Shown here: in pieces, positions 1-10,300 of the stretch
How positions within the stretch are numbered: the first letter of the stretch is position 1
Layout: each line of letters begins with the position of its first letter
Source: Glandiceps talaboti
Lineage: Eukaryota > Hemichordata > Enteropneusta > Spengelidae
Length of the DNA: 64,000 nucleotides
NCBI RefSeq assembly: GCF_964340395.1
Contig: NC_135550.1
Coordinates: forward strand, 11,986,908-12,050,907
Reading direction: 5' to 3'
Program-made: the position numbers and the translations under genes
Notes under the pieces: generated by a model
The model's input: only the letters and a program-made list of their open reading frames with translations
Database searches by the model: none
Told to the model about the DNA's origin: nothing

Positions 1-46
1 GATTTGTACAGTTTTAACACATATATGTACAGATGTTCTCAGCCAA

Positions 47-109
47 AATAAAGATTTTGAAATATTCTTGGTGTTTTGGACTTGAATTCTGTAAGTGAAC
101 CTCAATAAA
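47..109 (+). other. Poly(A) signals of a plus-strand gene ending at the left edge
   Basis: An AATAAA hexamer lies at 47-52. It is followed 17 or so bases later by a GT/T-rich stretch (about 67-80), the usual layout of a cleavage site with its downstream element. A second AATAAA is at 104-109. This suggests that the first bases of the window are the 3' UTR end of a gene transcribed rightward from outside the window. It would converge on the minus-strand spectrin-repeat gene. No coding sequence of that neighbour is visible, so its identity is unknown. Confidence 0.5.
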
Positions 110-275
110 GAGTTGGACATATGATAAGCAAAGACAACAGTGGGATCAATGTTTTTAGTTTTTACTTCATGTGATTGCCATGGCGATGATTTATAAAGTC
201 ACAAGTTCAACTACAGACACTAGAAGGGCCAATGTCAATGGTTATCGACATGTGACTGTCAGTTTGCTACCTCAC

Positions 276-3200
276 CTTTGAAAATCTACCACTGTCTTGC
301 AGTCCATCCTCACTGCCTTCCTCACATTCTTGAGAGTTAACGCTTGGTAAGGTAGTAAACATCACAAAGTCTTCACTCCAGTCTTCATCTTGCTCCCCAT
401 CATCAGCATCAAACCATTCCTCCATATATTCTCCCTCCTCCTTGTCATCATCACCACCTTCCACATCATCATCATCAGCACCGTCCTTACATACTTCTTC
501 ATCACTGTCACTGCCTTCATAGCTGGCGCTAACATCCAAGTCAGACGGTTCGGCTCTACGGTGATTTGACCACTCCATTCCAAAACTGGTGTCACTATCA
601 AAACTGATTAGTTCAATAGAGAGGTGGCCAATTTTACGGTGGTACGTTGATGTCTTATTGTTGTCACACTTCGTAGGAAGACAATCTAAATATGAAGCTC
701 CAAATTCTTCCTGTAGACTCTGGCAGTCCACACTAGACACATCAGCTATAAATCCACTCCCATCACCTTGAATCACTCTTGGAATGGTTTTCACCAGCTT
801 GGCATGCGATTCGTGGATCTTGTCCGTCAGCTGACCATTCACACAGGCTTCAGCCAACTCAGATATGTAGTCGCAGAACTGGGGTGAGGCGCTCACATGG
901 CATAAGCCACTGCTTTCACACCTTGCTTCAAGGTCGACATCTACAGATGTCTCTGGTATCTTGTAAGGAGTATCATCCAAAGCATCCTCCTCCCTTTCTT
1001 CATCACCTTTTTCATCATCATCATCATCATCTGTATCATTCCTCTCAGAAGGTTGACTTTCTACATCTCCATGACTGAGTGAAGATGTCAACTCTGTGAT
1101 GTGTTCAAACTCTTCACCATCAAAATCTAGCCTCTGCACTTGAGCAATATTTACATCACCATCATTAGTCACTGTTGTCCAATCAAACACATTACCACTA
1201 CAGCTGTCAGCCAGACTGGACCATTCACTTGTTTGAGAATGATTACTTCTATTCACGTCTTCGTCGATAGAGTTGAAATGAGACTGATAGCCTTGACCAT
1301 CATGTTTTGATTCATCATCATCATCGCAGTCTGACTTTCCTGCTTCTCTTGTCACCATGGAGTCTTCCTCACTAACTCCTTCACTATTCTCAGGATCTTT
1401 GGCTGCAACTGCAATGGATTTCACATCGTCTGTGGCTGCAACTGTAACTGCAATGGATTCAATGTAGTCTGTGGCTGCAACTGTCACTGCAATGGGTTCT
1501 ACATCATCTCTGTCCGCACCTATAATTGCACTGGATTCGACATCATCTGTGGCTGCAACTGTAACTGCAATGGACTCAACACGACTTGTTTGTAGCTGGT
1601 AGACGGTTGCTTCACAATTCTGCTCATCATCTCCTTCTGTGATATGAGGTGTTTCCATATCCACCGATTGCTGACAATTCCCACGATACTCATCTCCACT
1701 CACAGACTGACAACCATTCATCTCCAGCCACTCTTCAGTGCTTTGACCACTATTTGCATATCCAGTATCCACTACGGAATTCAACGCACTCTTTGTACAC
1801 GGAGGTTGTGGTGCACGAAATCTAGGGGTAGTCCAAGGACTTACACTTGGTGAGTTAGGTGTTTTGGGTGTTTTAGGATATTCAAATTGATTTGTGCTAT
1901 TGACAAGTGGTGGACACATCCCATCATTGTCTTCCTCATCATCTGGATGGTCAACAATTGATATTGTGGCTTCCAGTGGTGCCCTTGGAGTTGATAGCAC
2001 TGAGTACAACACTTTCCCTTCTTCGGTTGGAGTTCTGGGTTCGAAAGGCGTTCTAGGAGTTGATAACAGAGGGTATATCACCATCCCTTCTTCAGCTGGA
2101 GTTCCTGGTGTTCTCGGAGTTGATAGCAGTGGGTAAATCACCATCCTATCTTCAGCTGGTGTTCTTGGAGTTGGGCACTCTCTATATACTGACACACCTT
2201 CCACTTTCAGCTTGTTTTCACTGCTTTCACAGGGTTGTGGAAAACAGAATACCTTCCCCATACACCTGCCATCAACAGTTTCACCATCAGTACATTCTAC
2301 TTTTATGCATGGAACGGTTTCAGTGATACGTATCACTTCCTTATTCTCTTCTAATACTTCCTTCTCGTCAGCTTGACTACTTTCAGTAAGTGATGGAAAA
2401 AACTTGGACATCCTCCTTGTTTCATCACTGCCTGCGTTGATGTCATCTCTGGTAGTTAAAGATGGAAACAGCCTCCTCTTTCTGCTTGTTTTGCTACTGG
2501 CGTGCAGCTTTATCAAATGATCTTCCTCATTACCGTGACCACCATCAGCACTTGTAGTCTGCATCAATATCAAGTTATCATCTTTGTCACCATGACTACC
2601 CTCAGAGCTACTCGTCTGCATCATTATCAAATCATCTTCATCGTCGCCCTCAGAGAATCGTCTGATTTTCTCCCTCTCGTCATTTAGAATCTCATTCTGT
2701 AAATTCAACTCGTCTCCAGATCTCATGTCAATCGTTGACATTTCATCAAATATCTGAGCCTTAGCTCGATTGATCTCGGCAGCAACTTGCTGAAACTGAG
2801 CATCGATCAAATTTAAGTCAAGTTTCAAGCTCTCACTGAGTAAGCTTCCTCCGTACTCATCAGTATCGATGTCCGCCATCAAGTATTGATCACTATCTTC
2901 CTCGTCCTCACTCATATCGAAGAGGAAGATGTCTTCCCCACGATCATCATGTCTAGTCATTCTATCAGCTCTAGGCGTATCTTCTGTCTCACTGAACACA
3001 TCGTCATCGTCGTCATCATCTTCTTCACAAGTCTTCAATGCAGAAGCCACTTCTTTCTGCCACTGTTCTGTACTTTTCATGTCAGCTACAGGACTGCTAC
3101 CCAAAGACGCCCAACTACCTTCACTTTTCGGACTGCTAAAAGCACCGTACATATCCCAAGGTCGGAGTCTCCTTTCTGATGTCACATCACCAAAAATGCT

Positions 3201-4373
3201 GCTACCAAAAGACGACCAACTTCTCCCACTCTTTGGACTGTCAAAAGAACCAAACACTTGGCTGTGACTATTCGGGCTGCCCTCTGGTGTCATGAGATTG
3301 GTGGTAAAACCATTGGATAACCACCTTCGTTGACTTGTGGGGATTTTCCATGACTCCTTATCATCTAGTCTTAGATCGGCCCACTCATCTTCAAACTTTT
3401 TATCCTCTTCATTGCTGCAAGATCTGTTTGGCATGCTGCCAAGTCTGTTTGGCATGAATGCCTGTAACGCATCTTCTACAGCCCTTGTCATGGCATCAAC
3501 ATTTTGTGGAAATTTCTCTTCCATTTCCCGGTGTTTGTGAAAAATAGTTTTTTCCACTTTCCCGATTTTGCTGTCATCTTTTGGACTTCCAACACAACTG
3601 CTTCCCAATACTTTCTTTCTTTTCTTCAAAATCGGTTTGGGCATGAGTCCATTTTCACCGACGCCACTTCTCGGTGACTTGCTAAAACAATCTTCGGATG
3701 AACGACATCCACTAGTCTTCATATCTGAGGTTGTTGAATGTCTTCGACTACTACCACTCCCTCTGTTCTTCTTCTTTCTACTACAGACCTTCCCATCTTT
3801 CTCTTCACCATCCACAGCATCTCTCCCCTTGTTTTGTTTTTTACTCATCTTCTTCTGTCTCTTTGAGGCCAATTCCCTCATCTTCTGAACGTTCTCCATG
3901 TCCTCCGGATTGATGTCTTCCATTGGGAAAATCTCATCCCCATCATCTTCTAACTCCATTTTCGGCAGGAATGTATCGTAAGACAGATTACAAGACATAT
4001 CCAAGAAATCATCGGTGTCTAAGAAGTCGTCCGTTTCAAACTGCAACTCGCTTTCTAGTGAAGACTCATCGATTTCCTGATCCTTCATCAGTAAGACATC
4101 ATCATATTTGAGTTCGTCATCCACTGATATGTCTGTCAAGTCACTCACACTGTAAGCATCATTTTCTGAGAATGCTCTCCTGACCGGTAACAGATCTTCA
4201 TCGTCAATCACTTCGTTCTGATCGTACTCGTAATCTAGGAGTCCTTCTACCATCTTACTTGGTACACAGTTGGCTGGTTTCTCAAAACAATACATGTCAC
4301 TAAACCTAACAGCTGTAGCACTGGCTGTAGCTGAAGCAGTGCTGAGATCGTCTACATTAGGTAACTCGTCTAC
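276..4373 (-). CDS. AKAP6: Giant exon of the spectrin-repeat gene: acidic, Ser/Pro-rich tail (1,366 codons)
   Basis: The exon opens after a T-rich tract and ATTCAAACAG at 4374 and ends at AAAG|GTGAGG (donor GT at 275-274), phase 0 at both ends. Reading through the donor would give only V-R-stop (TAG 267-269). No minus-strand AATAAA or ATTAAA lies in 1-266, so splicing is the better reading. Contents from the N-terminal side: acidic segments (repeated DDFLDTDDFLD-type motifs), basic clusters around residues ~683 (RQKKMSKKQNKGR) and ~757 (KPILKKRKKVL) that could be nuclear-localisation signals, two FSSPKS/FDSPKS-GRSW-type repeats, an Asp run near 3001-3030, and a block of STPRTP repeats (about 1975-2185). 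A VTVAATD repeat block follows (about 1397-1585), then the amphipathic segment FCDYISELAEACV (840-878), and a final highly acidic stretch (about 370-490). A tail this long and disordered suggests a signalling scaffold with many phosphosites. The sequence itself does not prove binding partners. Confidence 0.85.
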
Positions 4374-7300
4374 CTGTTTGAATAAAAACAAAAAAAGAAA
4401 TACAGTGATATTTTTCAAATGCAACTGAAATAATTTGAATATGTTGATACATCTACATAGACCAAATCAATAATCACATATAATTTGACAGTTTCAGAAC
4501 ATAGTTCAACTTTGCCTCTATAGATGGTGGCTGTCTGGTGATTCACTCTCTGTCCTGATGTCTCATTCAATACATGGCCAGTTTAGTGCTGGAGTTTGGA
4601 TTGTTTTACACAAAAGAATTCAATCCTAGGTTCTCCCATTAGTGTTATCAGTGGATCAAACAGGATCATTCTTTTATTCTGGACCAATGTTTTCTGTAGC
4701 TCAGTCTGTCAAACAACTGTTTTTTCAGACTTAAGATTTTTAACGTAATCCAATGTGGGCCTTCAAAACAGACAGTGATGTCTGGATAAGCTACAATAAT
4801 AAGCATGTACAACCCATAACACTGAAGTAAAGCACTTTCTCTATGTGCTAAACTCGTTTATAGCATTCATATCAAGTGTAAAAGTAGACTGTTTCAATTG
4901 GTTTATTTACAAGCCTAGCATGTGGCCTTTCTAATGTGGTCAATTAGTAAATGAAACAGTATACTTTTATATTTGACATGGATGTTATAAATGATTTTTG
5001 TACATACAGAAAACACTTTACTTTGGTGTTATGGATTGTACCTAACTTCAGTTCATGAATATTCATTATAGTTTGGGAATCCATACAAATTGGCAAATGA
5101 TTGGAGACTGGCTAGGGTACCAATTGACAGTATCAGTTTATAGTCACATACCTTATACTCCTGTAGTCGTTCCTCCAACTTTGACTGCAAGTCTATGGCT
5201 TGTGTCAGAATGGCTTGCCATCTTCTGTTCAAACTAATCGCTGCTGCCTGCAGACCCTCCTTGTCTTTGTCTGTAGCACAGGCTCTGACATCATCCTGTA
5301 CAATATCACATAGTGTCAACACTGCAGTCACACCACGGGCATGTTTCTCTATGTCAGATTGCAACACCTAGCGGAGGGAAAATATTTCATGTTACATAGG
5401 AAAAGGCAACATTTGATGTGTTGCATGATATAGTTTTAAAAAAGAAAGAAATTCTGAAAGTACGAAAAGACAAAATTTTCAGGTATTGATTGATATAGTC
5501 ATGAATTAATCAACCATTTGTCAATCATGAGTGAAAAACTGCCGTAACATAAGATTTTTTTTCTCCATTTTTGGTCAGTTACAGAAGTCTAATATGGAAA
5601 TTCTATTAACTTTTTGATCAAAAGGTTACCATTTTCAGTAAATATGCCATTGTGGTTGCCATTTTGGAGAAAATTTACAGTCATTCATGGAACTTTTTTG
5701 ATCTAATATGTTGTGTCAGGGCAAAAATAAATCTAGGTCATGAAAACTCCCACACAAATCATAGGATAGAAAAACACAAGATACAATTTAGGCCTTTCTG
5801 TAGCGTCTAAGTGTTGATTATTTTTCATTCCTAAATTTTTTTTTGCAAATATTTCTTGCACTGTACACAGACAGCATGAGTTATACAACCATCATTGCCT
5901 ACATACCTGGTGTTCTTCTGATTTCTTCTGCAACTCTGCCACATCATCCGAGTTCAGACATTTATTATAGCTAACATTATAGAGTTGACATTCGACATCA
6001 TTCAGCCACACTCTCAGAGTCACCAAAATATCATCCAACTCTTCCAACATACTGGATTGACTGCTTGGTGACGAGGATGCAGAAGAACTCATGGTATCCA
6101 CGACAACATGATCCTGGAGACAACTCCATCTATCATTGATGTCTGATAACTTGGATGTGATTTCCGAAGTGAGATTAGGATAGACCGTCATCAAATGGTG
6201 GCCCTGACAGTTGATTGACCTTCTTGTGGCTTCTAAACGATCCATTTCATCTTTGTACTCCTAATATTAAAATAAAAAGTTGATGTCACATTATTTAGAT
6301 GCATATCGGAACACAGAGACTTAATGGCAAGTATTTGAAGTACTGATTCTAACAAAGAGTCCCTGCATTAATACTATTAGTGCAAACATAGCATCAGTGG
6401 ACTCCATGTGAGTAATCATCCCTGATTCTATGCTTCATTACTTCAGAAGTCCCCCCAAAGTCACACTCTTCTTGTGAGTGAGACAAGGCTGGGTGATACT
6501 GCCTACCCATCGAGTCTGTAGAACCCTCACCCTGGGTTTGGGTCGGTCACAGAAAAATCCCCTGTCTCAAGTGGGATTTGAACCTATGAGCTCCTGACTG
6601 CTAATGCTAAGCGCTATTGACTATGCTACAGGGAGCTGGCGTAACATAGAGGCTTTGTGGCAAATATAGGAAGTGATTTAAAATGGCCAAACAAATGGTC
6701 AGCACAGAACAGATCGAATGTATCACATGCAATGACCAAATTGTGATCAAGTGAAGTCATCTTATCTGTTATTTAAATCATAGACACTGGTTTCCCCTGC
6801 ACTATCTGCCTATTACTGAACTTACCGTTTTAGTAGTAACCATTTCCAAGACAGATGATAACTAGCAACCAGTGTTTATATGGTTTAAAAATCAGAATGA
6901 CACATACTGAATGATACACACTTCAGCATCATATGGCTATAGTATAATATTGGTTACTAAATTTGACTATCAACTGGTTACACTAGGAATATGAACTGTA
7001 TTTGTATTAAACAGACTCAACAACAAAGTTTGAGTCCCATTACTGTTTGGCTAACCTGGGAGAGACTTACACCACCTGTACACATACATGTATCATTGTA
7101 CAGTATTCTGTATGTTAGTGTACAAATGCAGATAAAGGACACATTGACAGCTAGGTCATGTCATTTGAATTTAACAACAATAGTTAAACACACATGAATA
7201 TTTACGGGCTGGTAACACAATAGCCAGGTCTAACCCTCACCCTCTAGTAAGCATTGCTGCATGCATGGAAGTTATACTTATGCATGGAAGTTATACTTCC

Positions 7301-10300
7301 ATGCTGCATGGTACATATAATCGTATACTCTAAAGTCAATTTGTTGAATTAGTTACTGTATCACCCCCAATGAGAAGGTTTAGATACTTACTAGCAGTGT
7401 TTTACACATGCCTACAACTCAACCACAATTATAGAACAGTACAGTGATTTCTGGAAGGACGCCATCTATGGTGAGAAAGAGTCAACCGACTACCCCAGAA
7501 GGCCCATGACTCAATCCCAGGTTCCTGCTATCATAAGGATTACATAAGTATTATTATTTTGTTATGGACTATTTCTATAGCTCTACCAGACTACTGTTTT
7601 TCATATCTGAACTGTTTTCGTTTGCAGATCCGTGTCAAAAGTTGACATACCTTGCATATTTCTTGGTACTGTTCATTATTGGCAATGACATCAGTGTCTT
7701 TCTGTGTGATGACAACCTGCATTTGATTTAAACAGTCAAACAAAGACTGGTAGTCTCCTTGAAAGTCATCTACAGCCTCATCATCTGGGTTGTTTTTATC
7801 ACCGTCACTGTCATCAATACTGCTATTCAAAACACTCTCTGTGTTTATAAGAATACTGTCCAGGCTAGAAAAACAAATAATACAAACATGTATATATATA
7901 GACATGGTCAGGAGTGTAGAAGTAGAAACTACAAGTTATAATGATGCTACTCCATAATGTCAAAGATTCTCTTTACCTTCTACATGTATATGACGTTGAT
8001 ATAAGAAATCTAGTTCAAGATGGCCACAACTGAAACATTGGAGAAATATGCTAATTGCAGAAAATGCTCAACTATCATTGCTTTCACTTCTGGTAAAAAA
8101 AGCTGCTTTTTGAACAGTGCCCCTAATGACTAAACTGTGCAACCTTTTGTTTTTACAATAACCAGACTACGGATTCATTCACCCACCTTTGGACACTGCT
8201 GAAGGATTCAACCTGTTTATTCAATGCCGAGATGTGACTTTCCATAGGCGAGTTCTTTCTTTTCTTGCTGTGGAGCTTGAAAGTCAAGTGATCCACAGCA
8301 TCTTTGGCCTGTTCAACCGATAAAGGACTCACTACCTGCAGAAACATGATACATGGAAATATGCACATGAGTTTTTTTCAGCCAAGGTAAGCTCAAACCA
8401 CATAGACTGTATGTGATACATGACTTCAATATTAAAATTTAACATTCAGTGACATATCAACAAAGACAGACCATTCGCAACTGAGTGAGGCAGTTAAGTA
8501 AGTGTGGAGTCAGTTAAGGCACGTACATGTGAGATGAATGGAAAATACTAGTATATTTTTCATTGTTCCAAGAATCGATACGAGAATAAAATGAAGTTAC
8601 TTTGAAACGGTAAATGAGAAATAAAAGCTGTGTTTTAATCCTTCTACTATGGACCTTGATCAAGGAAAAATGTACTTATCCAGTCTCATGACATTCATGC
8701 TGCATAATCAAATCACTGTAGTAAACGGATCAAACCGTTGCATCGTTTCTATTTACCACTCCAAAGTAACTATCTTTCACTGTCCAATGTTAACACATTA
8801 TCACCATTTTAGGTTGGTGTATTAACAGAAGAGAAAAGAACAGCACCCAGCACTAGCAGACAACTCATGATGTGAACAGGAGCTACCCTGGTCACTCTTG
8901 GCCAAGAAATAACCCAAAACCTACCCTGGCATAATCTTCAGTTGTAATACTAGATTCCAATGCATTCAATGCATCTTCTATTTGTTGATATTGTACATCA
9001 ATCTGGTTCTGTAAGTCTTCCCATTGTGACTCAATCACCAACAACAGTTCCTCCAGACACTGCCTGGATTGAGGCAAAGCCTTCATACAGTCCACAGCCT
9101 CACTAACAACACTCTCTTTCAATGTCTGGTGAGCTTCTATCTCTATGGCAAATGCCTAAAGGTGCGAATATAAATGCAAAAATAGAAATGTGTTAGTTTT
9201 AATGCAAAAAATGACTTCATTTGGAAGATGAAAACACACAATTTAATTTGACTGTTTACAGATAAACTCATGTACATTGCATGGTGTCTTGACAGATGTA
9301 CACTGAGACTGTTGACATCAAGTTTATAGATTTAACCAATCAGAATTCACCAAATGAATAGTACACTTACCAGATGTCTTTCCAGATGTACTCTGAGACT
9401 GTTGACGTCACCTCTGGGAGTCTTCCATGAATCAGCTTGATAGACAATATCCGTCAACCATTCACCGAGTTGATCCACATCATTTATGAAATTCTGTAAG
9501 ACAATAATATCATAGGCTTGTTATGAGAAAGACAAAAGATGCAATAGTTTGACCACTAGGGGGCGCTGTTTGGAAGCCGCTCGAGAGAAGTGAAAGCCAT
9601 GATAGATGATATACACCTAATTCTGTAAGACAATCACAGTATATTTCATGAGACACTACTGAGGGTACACAAATGTAGGATATTTGTACAAATGCAACTC
9701 TTTTAATGTAGTATGTTGCATCACAAAGATTTTTGTCTATGTTACAGAGGACAAAATTGGTACATGTAGTAAACAATCACTACAGTGAATTCAGTATGGG
9801 ATATTACATAACGTACGACACATACATTGTCTTATTTGTGACAATAACAGATTCTCCATGATTGTGTTGTTGTACACCAATCACCCTTGTAATATTCTAT
9901 TTACCAGGTACCTCAATAGGTACCAACAAGTTACGGCATAACATATCCCAGGGACACATTTCCAAACTTTGCCATATGAAAGCTTGTTCCTGGTATTATT
10001 AAAATAACAAAAGAAATTTTGGGGGTCCATCATCTTATTTTCAACAAAATCAACAAAATCTTTTATTTTCCCAGAATTAAAAACAGCAAATTAAATTCAT
10101 AGCTTCAATTTTGATATCACTTTGACCTTTAATATTTCAAAAAATTATATGGTGACCCCTGATTGGGTGTCTTTATTTGAACTGAGATGGGTAGGAGTTT
10201 TCTTAGACAAAGTAACAGACAGAGTTTACATGTAAGATTTTCACTTTTGCGGCACAAATTGTGTTAAACCATAGACGCTACATGAAAGAGTTTATGGTTG

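Noticed and set aside
362-4111. Short open frames on the plus strand and in other minus frames across the giant exon
   Set aside because: Shadows of the 1,366-codon exon; Asp/Glu-rich codons leave His/Ser-rich antisense frames open.
6574-6628. Functional tRNA gene
   Set aside because: A- and B-box words are present but the acceptor and other stems do not pair well and it is fused to a non-tRNA body; it is a SINE head.
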